Shown one piece after another: positions 25,914 to 32,858 of a DNA stretch of 58,983 bases. Each line of letters opens with the position of its first letter. The first letter of the stretch is position 1. The translations under genes were made by a program, and so were the position numbers. The notes below the pieces were generated by a model. The model was not told where the DNA came from. It searched no databases and worked only from the letters and a program-made list of their open reading frames with translations. Source of the stretch: TMED14 sp003444795 (GTDB taxonomy: Bacteria > Bacteroidota > Bacteroidia > Flavobacteriales > Schleiferiaceae); the NCBI GenBank assembly GCA_963978445.1, contig CAXBRT010000001.1:1-58983 (forward strand). The letters run 5' to 3'.

Positions 25914-25955
25914 TCTTTTTAATTGTGTTGGTTGTCGTCGCTACAATAAACTATA

Positions 25956-25972
25956 CCCCTAGTTTTTAGGGG
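25956..25972 (-). promoter_or_regulatory. Hairpin at the 5' end of the rpsL transcript
   Basis: Perfect 6-bp inverted repeat CCCCTA / TAGGGG with a 5-nt loop, starting about 5 bp past the predicted -7 element. It should therefore form at or very near the mRNA 5' end. No T-run follows, so it is not a terminator. It may stabilise the long mRNA or serve in regulation (inference). Confidence 0.5.
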
Positions 25973-25976
25973 ACTG

Positions 25977-26007
25977 CAAATGTAGACCTTTTTTCGCTAC
26001 GGACAAC
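25977..26007 (-). promoter_or_regulatory. Promoter of the str-S10-spc-alpha cluster
   Basis: Minus strand: GTTG at 26004-26007, a 19-bp spacer, then TACATTTG at 25977-25984. This matches the Bacteroidota consensus TTTG-n19-TAnnTTTG with one mismatch in the -33 box. It lies about 64 bp from the rpsL ATG and is the only good match in the divergent rpsL-uvrD gap. Confidence 0.72.
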
Positions 26008-26055
26008 GCTGATTTTCTTGCAGTTTTTAAACTTTTTCGCACCGGACGCGAATGT

Positions 26056-26063
26056 TACCTTTG
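26056..26063 (+). promoter_or_regulatory. Promoter -7 element for the helicase operon
   Basis: TACCTTTG fits TAnnTTTG; a weak TTTC lies 17 bp upstream. The start codon is only 10 bp downstream, so the mRNA would have a very short or no leader. Confidence 0.55.
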
Positions 26064-26073
26064 AACCCTCCCC

Positions 26074-28422
26074 ATGTCAGCCTATTTATCCGCCCTTAAT
26101 TCGGTCCAGCAAGAAGCCGTCAAACAGACCGAAGGTCCCGTGATGGTCATCGCCGGCGCAGGATCCGGTAAAACCCGCGTCCTAACCTTCCGAATGGCCT
26201 ACCTTATGGATAAGGGGGTGGATCCCTTTAACATATTGGCGCTCACCTTCACGAACAAAGCCGCGCGGGAAATGAAGGGACGTATTGAAAAGCTACTGGG
26301 AGGTACAGAGGCTAAGAATTTGTGGATGGGTACCTTCCACTCCATTTTTGCGCGCATTCTACGCATTGAAGGCCATCGCCTCGGCTATCCGTCAAATTTT
26401 ACGATCTACGACACCGAGGATGCTCAAAAAGTGATTTCAGGGTTGATTAAAGACCGTGGCCTCGACAAGGACATTTACAAAGTCAAGGCCGTTGCCTCGC
26501 GCATCTCAGCGTTCAAGAACAATTTGATCACCCCCAAGGCCTACCAGAACCGGGCAGACCTTCAGGAGGCCGATGCCTCAGCGCGCATGCCCCAGCTGGG
26601 TGAGCTTTATGGCGCCTACATGGAGAAGTGTTTTCGGGCAGGCGCCATGGACTTTGACGACCTCTTGCTCAAAACCAATGAGCTCTTCACCAAGTTTCCC
26701 GATGCCCTAGCGCGTTACCAGGAGCGGTTCAAATACATCTTAGTAGATGAGTACCAAGATACCAACCACTCGCAGTACCTCATTGTCAAGGCGCTGGCCT
26801 CGAGGTTTGAAAACCTTTGCGTGGTGGGAGATGATGCACAAAGCATTTATGCGTTTCGGGGGGCGAACATTCGGAACATTCTCAATTTCCAAAAAGACTA
26901 TCCCGACGCGAAGCTCTTTAAACTCGAACAGAATTACCGAAGCAGCGGCTGCATCGTTCAAGCGGCAAATTCATTGATCAAGCACAACCAAGATCAGTTG
27001 GAGAAGAACGTTTGGACCAGTAATCCGCAAGGCGAGCGCATTGTGGTGCACAAGAGTGTGAGCGATGCGGACGAAGGCAACTACGTCGCGCAGACCATTT
27101 GGGAATTGAACATGCGCGAACATTTAGCGCATGATGCCTTTGCCATTCTGTACCGAACGAACGCACAATCCCGCGCCTTTGAAGACGCGCTCCGCCGACG
27201 CAATATTCCCTACCGTATTTATGGAGGCCTGTCCTTCTATCAGCGCAAAGAAGTGAAGGATTTGATGGCCTATGTGCGGCTGACCGTCAATCCCAAAGAT
27301 GAAGAAGCCTTCCGCAGGGTCATCAATCTGCCGGCGCGCGGCATTGGGGATACCACCCTCGCCCGCCTGACCATTGCTGCGGATGAGCGCAAGGCCACGA
27401 TTTGGGAAGCGGCGGAAAATGCAGGCGAATGGGGCATTGCCATCAACAAGCCCACGCAAGAGCGGCTTTTGGCCTTTACCGACTTGATCAAATCCTACCG
27501 AATTATTGCGCAGGACAAAGATGCCTTTGATGCAGTAGAGCACATTTCGCGCAGCAGTGGTTTGATAAAATTGCTCGCTGAAGACAAGACGCCCGAGGGC
27601 ATTTCACGCTACGAGAACCTGCAAGAATTGCTCAACGGCATCAAGGATTTTGTGGAGCAGCAGCAGCAAGTCGAAGATGGAGACCCCAGCCTGGGCGCCT
27701 TCTTGCAGGACGTGGCTTTACTCACGGATGCAGACCGCGCGGATGAAGATGACCGCCCCAAGGTCAATCTCATGACCATACACTTGGCTAAGGGCCTGGA
27801 GTTTCCCGCTGTTTTTGTTGTGGGCATGGAGGAGAACCTCTTTCCGTCGATGATGTCCATGGGGTCCCGTTCGGATTTGGAAGAGGAGCGCCGCCTATTT
27901 TATGTCGCCCTCACACGAGCCGAAAAGCGCGCCTTCCTGACGTATGCACACGTGCGCTACCGCTGGGGAAAATTGATCGATTGCGAGCCAAGCCGTTTTT
28001 TGGAGGAATTGGACGAGGCGCATTTGGACATTCACGTCCCCGAATTCCAGCCGACCTATTCCGTACCCAAAGAGCTGATGGACGCCTTTGACGTACCTTC
28101 GACCCGGAGAACCGCAGGCCAAACGCGCCCAGCTGCCCCCAAGCCAGCGAAGCCCAGTCCTCCTCCGGCTCCTGTGCGTTTCCGCCGGCCCACTGCGCTC
28201 AAACCCATGAACCAAGCCACGCAAAGTGGGGGAAGTTCCGGGAGTAACGCCCTGGAGCTTGGCCTAGAAATTGGATTTAAAGTGGTTCACGACCGCTTTG
28301 GGATTGGAAAAGTGACAGAATTGACCGGGGACGGCACCGAACGCAAAGCCACCATTATCTTCGACAACGCGGGCGAGAAAAAATTGCTGCTCAAGTTTGC
28401 TAAATTGCAACTCCTTTCATGA
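26074..28422 (+). CDS. pcrA: UvrD/PcrA-family superfamily 1 DNA helicase
   Basis: 3'-5' DNA helicase for nucleotide excision repair, mismatch repair and removal of stalled complexes. 782 residues. SF1A motifs in order: Q-motif LNSVQQEAV, Walker A GAGSGKT (28-34), motif Ia LALTFTNKAAREM, Walker B/DExx VDEYQDTN (224-231), motif III VVGDDAQSIYAFRGA, motif IV QNYRSS and motif V/VI VNLMTIHLAKGLEFPAVF ... YVALTRAEKR. The C-terminal ~50 residues (KVVHDRFGIGKVTEL...) match the Tudor-like domain of PcrA that contacts RNA polymerase. Its stop overlaps the start of the DUF4290 gene (ATGA). PcrA versus UvrD naming is a convention here. Confidence 0.95.
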   Translation: MSAYLSALNSVQQEAVKQTEGPVMVIAGAGSGKTRVLTFRMAYLMDKGVDPFNILALTFTNKAAREMKGRIEKLLGGTEAKNLWMGTFHSIFARILRIEGHRLGYPSNFTIYDTEDAQKVISGLIKDRGLDKDIYKVKAVASRISAFKNNLITPKAYQNRADLQEADASARMPQLGELYGAYMEKCFRAGAMDFDDLLLKTNELFTKFPDALARYQERFKYILVDEYQDTNHSQYLIVKALASRFENLCVVGDDAQSIYAFRGANIRNILNFQKDYPDAKLFKLEQNYRSSGCIVQAANSLIKHNQDQLEKNVWTSNPQGERIVVHKSVSDADEGNYVAQTIWELNMREHLAHDAFAILYRTNAQSRAFEDALRRRNIPYRIYGGLSFYQRKEVKDLMAYVRLTVNPKDEEAFRRVINLPARGIGDTTLARLTIAADERKATIWEAAENAGEWGIAINKPTQERLLAFTDLIKSYRIIAQDKDAFDAVEHISRSSGLIKLLAEDKTPEGISRYENLQELLNGIKDFVEQQQQVEDGDPSLGAFLQDVALLTDADRADEDDRPKVNLMTIHLAKGLEFPAVFVVGMEENLFPSMMSMGSRSDLEEERRLFYVALTRAEKRAFLTYAHVRYRWGKLIDCEPSRFLEELDEAHLDIHVPEFQPTYSVPKELMDAFDVPSTRRTAGQTRPAAPKPAKPSPPPAPVRFRRPTALKPMNQATQSGGSSGSNALELGLEIGFKVVHDRFGIGKVTELTGDGTERKATIIFDNAGEKKLLLKFAKLQLLS

Positions 28423-29081
28423 TGGATACTTCAAATATTGCCGCTCTTTCCCTGGACTACAACACGGACCGTGAACAATTGCGCATGCCCGAATACGGGC
28501 GCCACGTGCAGTCCATGATCGAGTACTGCTTGACGTTGCCCGATCGCGACCACCGCACCAAAGTGGCCAACAGCATCATTGATGTCATTGGCAACCTTAA
28601 TCCCAGCCTGCGCGACAATCCCGATTATCGACACAAGCTCTGGGATCATCTGTTTGTGATGTCAGATTTCCTGCTGGATGTAGACTGCCCCTACCCCACC
28701 CCTACACGGGAAAAGTTGGGCGAAAAACCTGAGGCTGTCCCCTATCCCCAAAAGAGCCGCAGCCATCGCTACTATGGAAACATCATACAAAGTTTGATCT
28801 CGACGGTTTCTGCCATGGAACCTTCTGAGGAGCGCGATGCCATGGAATTGGACATTGCCAACCAAATGAAGCGCGCCTACCTCTCCTGGAACAAGGACAG
28901 TGTGGACGACGCCGTCATTTATGCCGAACTGCGCATCCTCTCCGGTGGAAAGTTGGGACAAGAAAAAACGACACTCTCTGTGAACCGCGGCGTAGTCTCC
29001 CAAAACGCCCCGCTCCACACGCGGAACAAGAAAAAATCGAAGGCCAACTTCAAACGAAAAGGCCCCTTTAAACGCAAATAA
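28419..29081 (+). CDS. DUF4290 family protein (Bacteroidota-specific, function unknown)
   Basis: 220 residues, soluble, mostly helical. I recognise it as DUF4290, found next to murA in many Bacteroidota. Conserved-looking blocks are LDYNTDREQLRMPEYGRHVQ, NSIIDVIGNLNPSLRD, HKLWDHLFVMSDF and the basic tail NKKKSKANFKRKGPFKRK. No catalytic motif is evident; the strongly basic C-terminus suggests binding to nucleic acid or ribosomes (inference). Translation is coupled to the helicase upstream (ATGA overlap) and murA follows after 12 bp, so it is expressed between a DNA helicase and a cell-wall enzyme. Confidence 0.85.
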   Translation: MMDTSNIAALSLDYNTDREQLRMPEYGRHVQSMIEYCLTLPDRDHRTKVANSIIDVIGNLNPSLRDNPDYRHKLWDHLFVMSDFLLDVDCPYPTPTREKLGEKPEAVPYPQKSRSHRYYGNIIQSLISTVSAMEPSEERDAMELDIANQMKRAYLSWNKDSVDDAVIYAELRILSGGKLGQEKTTLSVNRGVVSQNAPLHTRNKKKSKANFKRKGPFKRK

Positions 29082-29093
29082 CCCCTTTACTAC

Positions 29094-30413
29094 GTGTCAT
29101 CCAGCTTTCGCATCACTGGTGGTCGCCGTCTCAAAGGCGACGTGCACCCTCAAGGCGCCAAAAACGAAGTTCTCCAAATCCTCTGTGCCGTTCTGCTGAC
29201 GGAAGATACGGTCCGAGTTTCCAACATTCCGGACATCGTCGACGTCAACAAGCTCATTGAGATTTTAGGGGACTTTGGCGTGGCCGTGATCAAGCACGGT
29301 CATGGAGATTACAGCTTCTGCGCCAAAGACGTGGATGCGAACTTCCTCTTTTCAGACACCTACAAAAAGAAAGGTGCTGCGTTGCGTGGCTCCATTATGC
29401 TCGTTGGTCCGCTTTTGGCGCGATTCGGCAAAGGCTATATCCCCAAACCCGGGGGTGATAAAATTGGCCGCCGCCGTTTGGACACCCACTTCCTGGGCTT
29501 CATGAAACTTGGAGCGGAATTTAAATACGAGGAGAGTTCACACTTTTATGGAGTAGAAACGCCCGCTTCTGGCCTGAAGGGGGCCTACATGCTTCTAGAC
29601 GAGGCTTCCGTAACGGGCACCGCGAATATTGTGATGGCGGCGGTGTTGACGCCCGGCGTGACTACGATTTATAACGCGGCATGCGAACCCTACCTCCAGC
29701 AATTGTGCAGCATGCTCGTGCGTATGGGCGCAAAAATTGAGGGCATTGGAAGCAATTTGCTCACCATCACCGGCGTAGAAAAACTGGGCGGCACTGAGCA
29801 CCGCTGCTTGCCGGACATGATTGAGATTGGCTCCTGGATTGGCCTCGCTGCCATGACGCAGAGCGAACTCACCATTAAAAATGCCGGAGTTCAGCACTTG
29901 GGTATCATTCCCGAAGTCTTCCGCAAATTGGGTATTCAATTAGACATCCAAGGGGACGACATTCACATCCCCGCGCAAGAATCCTATGAAATTGGTGCCT
30001 ACTTAGATGGCTCCATGGTGACCGTTGCGGATGCTCCTTGGCCCGGCTTTACGCCCGACCTACTGAGCATCGTGCTTGTCACGGCTACTCAGGCGAAAGG
30101 ATCTGTGCTCATTCACCAGAAAATGTTTGAAAGCCGCTTGTTCTTTGTGGACAAATTGATTGACATGGGTGCTCAAATTATTCTCTGTGATCCACACCGC
30201 GCTACCGTCATTGGTCTGGACCGAAAGTTCAGCCTGCGCGCCACCACCATGACATCGCCTGACATACGTGCCGGAATTGCCTTGCTCATCGCTGCATTGA
30301 GCGCAGAAGGCACCAGCACTATCCACAACATTGAACAAATTGACCGCGGCTACGAACGCATCGACGAACGCCTCCGAGCACTGGGCGCTCAAATCGAACG
30401 CATTCCTGCCTAA
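29094..30413 (+). CDS. murA: UDP-N-acetylglucosamine 1-carboxyvinyltransferase with Asp in place of catalytic Cys
   Basis: First committed step of peptidoglycan synthesis: transfers enolpyruvate from PEP to UDP-GlcNAc. 439 residues from a GTG start. No ATG fits, and the family N-terminus FRITGGRRLKGDV begins at residue 5; the catalytic Lys is in GAKNEV (K23). The active-site loop reads KPGGDKIGRRRLDTH, with D122 where E. coli has Cys115. Asp at this site retains activity and blocks fosfomycin alkylation in Mycobacterium, Chlamydia and Borrelia enzymes. Preceded by DUF4290 (12 bp) and followed by a thioredoxin-like gene (9 bp). Confidence 0.96.
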   Translation: MSSSFRITGGRRLKGDVHPQGAKNEVLQILCAVLLTEDTVRVSNIPDIVDVNKLIEILGDFGVAVIKHGHGDYSFCAKDVDANFLFSDTYKKKGAALRGSIMLVGPLLARFGKGYIPKPGGDKIGRRRLDTHFLGFMKLGAEFKYEESSHFYGVETPASGLKGAYMLLDEASVTGTANIVMAAVLTPGVTTIYNAACEPYLQQLCSMLVRMGAKIEGIGSNLLTITGVEKLGGTEHRCLPDMIEIGSWIGLAAMTQSELTIKNAGVQHLGIIPEVFRKLGIQLDIQGDDIHIPAQESYEIGAYLDGSMVTVADAPWPGFTPDLLSIVLVTATQAKGSVLIHQKMFESRLFFVDKLIDMGAQIILCDPHRATVIGLDRKFSLRATTMTSPDIRAGIALLIAALSAEGTSTIHNIEQIDRGYERIDERLRALGAQIERIPA

Positions 30414-30422
30414 CTTTACCCC

Positions 30423-30974
30423 ATGATGAAAAAAGTACTTGCCTCTCTTCTGATTGCCTCTGCCCTGCTTTGGACAGCGGCTCGACCTGCTGAAAGCACG
30501 TATCGCCCCGACCGTATGGCTCAATTGGCCAATATCAATGTTGGCGACCAAGCTCCAGAACTCGCATTTCCCAATCCCAATGGGGACATTGTCAAATTGA
30601 GCGATTTGCGTGGTAAAGTGGTTCTTATTGACTTTTGGGCTTCCTGGTGCGGTCCCTGCCGAATGGAAAACCCCAACGTAGTCCGCATTTACAACGAGTA
30701 CAAAGACAAGAAATACACGGCGGGCAAAGGCTTTGAAATCTACTCCGTGAGCCTGGATCAGGCCAAGGACCGCTGGGTTCAAGCCATTGAAAAGGATGGT
30801 CTCGCATGGTCTAGCCACGTGAGCGACTTGCGCGGCTGGCGCGCTCAAGGCGCCGCCCTCTACGGGGTCAACGCCATTCCGATGACCTTCTTGGTAGACG
30901 GCAAAGGCAAAATCATCGCAAAAGGATTGCGCGGCGCTCAGCTTGAGGCCGCCCTCAAGTCCCTTCTACCCTAA
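30423..30974 (+). CDS. TlpA/ResA-like thioredoxin-fold protein, periplasmic
   Basis: 183 residues with an N-terminal signal peptide (MMKKVLASLLIASALLWTAA, cleavage likely after residue ~20-25). The AhpC/TSA-Redoxin fold follows: VGDQAPELAFPNPNGDIVKLSDLRGKVV (quoted in part), active site WASWCGPC (C76, C79), and cis-Pro in NAIPMTF. Likely a periplasmic disulfide reductase for cytochrome c maturation or envelope-protein redox control; the exact partner is not visible. Cotranscribed with murA (9 bp gap). Confidence 0.9.
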   Translation: MMKKVLASLLIASALLWTAARPAESTYRPDRMAQLANINVGDQAPELAFPNPNGDIVKLSDLRGKVVLIDFWASWCGPCRMENPNVVRIYNEYKDKKYTAGKGFEIYSVSLDQAKDRWVQAIEKDGLAWSSHVSDLRGWRAQGAALYGVNAIPMTFLVDGKGKIIAKGLRGAQLEAALKSLLP

Positions 30975-31019
30975 GGTCGGACAGTTCGTCACGACAGGCT
31001 GGCCAAAGCCGGGCCGAGC

Positions 31020-31056
31020 AATCTGCCATTCTGACACGAATTCAGTTTGGCAGATT
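31020..31056 (+). repeat. Inverted repeat overlapping the grpE promoter
   Basis: AATCTGCCA (31020-31028) and TGGCAGATT (31048-31056) form a perfect 9-bp inverted repeat; after a 2-bp mismatch a further CTGA/TCAG pairs inside, leaving a 7-nt loop. The right arm contains the -24 half of the predicted sigma-54 promoter, so it could be an operator or simply a cruciform (inference). Confidence 0.6.
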
Positions 31057-31063
31057 GTTTGCT
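31048..31063 (+). promoter_or_regulatory. Sigma-54 (-24/-12) type promoter for grpE-dnaJ
   Basis: TGGCAGATTGTTTGCT matches the sigma-54 consensus TGGCACG-n4-TTGCW, with the invariant GG (31049-31050) and GC (31061-31062) offset by exactly 12 bp. The predicted transcription start near 31074 lies about 20 bp before the grpE ATG. Confidence 0.62.
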
Positions 31064-31094
31064 TTTAGGGCAACACAGAATACTACGTGCACAG

Positions 31095-31640
31095 ATGGCA
31101 AAAGAATCTAAAAAACAGCAGGAGGCCGAAGAGCCTATAGTGGATGGGGAACCCACCACCTCAACGTCTACCGAGGAAACTGGCGAATCTGCCGCTGATC
31201 CCGCTGAGGAAATTCAAGCCCTCAAGGAACAAAACTTACGTCTTTATGCCGAGTTTGAGAATTTCCGTCGACGCAACGCACGAGAGCGCCTGGACCTCAT
31301 GGCAACCGCCAACGAAAAGGTCATCAAAGCCGTCCTCCCCGTGGTAGATGACTTTGAGCGCGCCCTTAAAAATATTGCCGCTGATTCGCCGGAGCGCGTG
31401 GGTCTTGAATTGATCTACACGAAGCTCTTGAATACCCTCAAAGCGGAAGGCCTCAAAGAAATGGAACCTACCGCAGGTCAAGTTTTTGACGTGGAGACCA
31501 TGGAGGCCATCACCAATATCCCCGCCCCCAGCCCAGAACTAGCTGGAAAGGTGGTAGACCAGATTGAGAAGGGCTACCGACTGGGTGAGAAAATAATCCG
31601 CTATGCCAAAGTGGTGGTGGGCGAACAAATGGCCTCCTAA
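31095..31640 (+). CDS. grpE: Nucleotide exchange factor GrpE
   Basis: Releases ADP from DnaK in the Hsp70 cycle. 181 residues from the ATG at 31095 (MAKESKKQQ). An in-frame ATG 48 bp upstream lies within the promoter and is rejected. A Lys/Glu/Thr-rich disordered N-terminus (to about 45) is followed by the dimerising coiled coil (EIQALKEQNLRLYAEFENFRRR), the four-helix part (VLPVVDDFERALKNI) and the beta wing (KVVDQIEKGYRLGEKIIRYAKVVV). dnaJ follows after 3 bp; dnaK is not in the window. Confidence 0.96.
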   Translation: MAKESKKQQEAEEPIVDGEPTTSTSTEETGESAADPAEEIQALKEQNLRLYAEFENFRRRNARERLDLMATANEKVIKAVLPVVDDFERALKNIAADSPERVGLELIYTKLLNTLKAEGLKEMEPTAGQVFDVETMEAITNIPAPSPELAGKVVDQIEKGYRLGEKIIRYAKVVVGEQMAS

Positions 31641-31643
31641 ACT

Positions 31644-32750
31644 ATGGCTAAGCGCGACTACTATGAGGTTTTAGGCGTTTCCAAGTCTGCCTCTGCCGAC
31701 GAGATTAAAAAGGCGTACCGCAAGCTCGCTATCCAATACCACCCGGATAAAAATCCAGGGGATGCAGCTGCGGAGGAAAAATTTAAGGAGGCTGCGGAGG
31801 CTTACGACGTGCTCTCCAACGCGGAAAAGAAACAGAAGTATGACCAGTTTGGCCACCAAGCCTTTGGCGCCGGAAGCGGCGGATTTGGCGGCGGCATGAA
31901 CATGGAAGACATCTTCAGCCACTTTGGGGACATTTTCGGCGGTGGAGGTTTTAGCGGATTTGGCGGCGGCCGTGGCGGCGCGGCGCGCGGAGCCAACTTG
32001 CGTGTCCGCGTCAAACTCACGCTGGAGGACATCGCCAACGGCGTCGAAAAGAAAATTAAAATTCGCCGCGCGGTGCCCGCCGACGGCTTGACCTTTAAAA
32101 CCTGTACGGTTTGCAATGGGTCCGGTCAGATCACCCGCGTCCAAAACACCATCCTCGGCCAAATGCGCACGGCTTCGGCCTGCCATGGCTGTAATGGTTC
32201 AGGCAAAATGATCGACATGCGTCCCGATGGTGTGGGAGCGGATGGTCTGGAGCGCGTGGACGAAGTAGTCAGCGTAAAAATCCCCGCTGGGGTTCAAGAC
32301 GGTATGCAACTTCGCGTAGGCGGAAAAGGAAACCACGGACCCACCGGAGGACCTGCAGGGGACCTCATCGTGTCCATCGAAGAAGAAGCACATGATGAAC
32401 TCGTACGCGAAGGACAAAACCTGCACTATGACCTCTATCTATCCTTCCCGGATTGTGCATTAGGCACCACGGTGGAAATCCCCACGATTCAGGGCAAAGC
32501 GCGCATGAAAATTGACGCCGGTACCCAGAGTGGGAAAACCTTACGCCTAAAGGGCAAAGGCTTGCCCAGTGTGGAAGGCTATGGAACGGGTGATCTCTTA
32601 GTCCATGTATCTGTTTGGACTCCTAAATCGGTCACTAGCGAGGAGAAAGCCCTATTGGAGAAACTGCAAGAAAGCGCCAACTTCCAACCCAATCCCGGAA
32701 AGTCCGACAAGGGTTTCTTTGACCGGGTGCGCGACATGTTCAACGGCTAA
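31644..32750 (+). CDS. dnaJ: Chaperone DnaJ lacking zinc site I
   Basis: Hsp40 cochaperone that delivers clients to DnaK and stimulates its ATPase. 368 residues: J-domain 1-70 with HPD at 33-35, G/F-rich linker 73-118, zinc domain, then two beta-barrel client-binding domains. Of the four CxxCxGxG repeats usual in type I DnaJ, only the middle two are present (CTVCNGSG 154-161, CHGCNGSG 180-187). The first and fourth, which form zinc site I, are replaced by AVPADGLTF and RPDGVGADGL. Site II, the one tied to locking in client transfer to DnaK in E. coli, is kept. Ends at the strong shared terminator. Confidence 0.96.
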   Translation: MAKRDYYEVLGVSKSASADEIKKAYRKLAIQYHPDKNPGDAAAEEKFKEAAEAYDVLSNAEKKQKYDQFGHQAFGAGSGGFGGGMNMEDIFSHFGDIFGGGGFSGFGGGRGGAARGANLRVRVKLTLEDIANGVEKKIKIRRAVPADGLTFKTCTVCNGSGQITRVQNTILGQMRTASACHGCNGSGKMIDMRPDGVGADGLERVDEVVSVKIPAGVQDGMQLRVGGKGNHGPTGGPAGDLIVSIEEEAHDELVREGQNLHYDLYLSFPDCALGTTVEIPTIQGKARMKIDAGTQSGKTLRLKGKGLPSVEGYGTGDLLVHVSVWTPKSVTSEEKALLEKLQESANFQPNPGKSDKGFFDRVRDMFNG

Positions 32751-32770
32751 AACCAACTTAGCACCTGAAA

Positions 32771-32785
32771 ACGCGCGCCGCGCGT
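32771..32785. repeat. GC-rich palindrome between dnaJ and its terminator
   Basis: ACGCGCG-C-CGCGCGT, a perfect 7-bp inverted repeat with a single central base, 20 bp after the dnaJ stop and 6 bp before the terminator. Function unknown. Confidence 0.5.
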
Positions 32786-32790
32786 GAAGC

Positions 32791-32822
32791 AAAAAGCCCC
32801 GGCCGATGGCCGGGGCTTTTAT
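32791..32822. terminator. Bidirectional intrinsic terminator
   Basis: Perfect 13-bp stem AAAAGCCCCGGCC / GGCCGGGGCTTTT with a 3-nt loop, between the convergent dnaJ and type IX secretion genes; A- and T-runs on both sides let it act in both directions. Confidence 0.95.
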
Positions 32823-32858
32823 TTTGTCTCTAGTTGGAGCTGGTGGACGACCAGTATC

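Noticed and set aside
30060..30848. 262-codon minus-strand frame across murA and the thioredoxin gene
   Set aside because: Spans two recognised genes on the other strand and has no recognisable domain.
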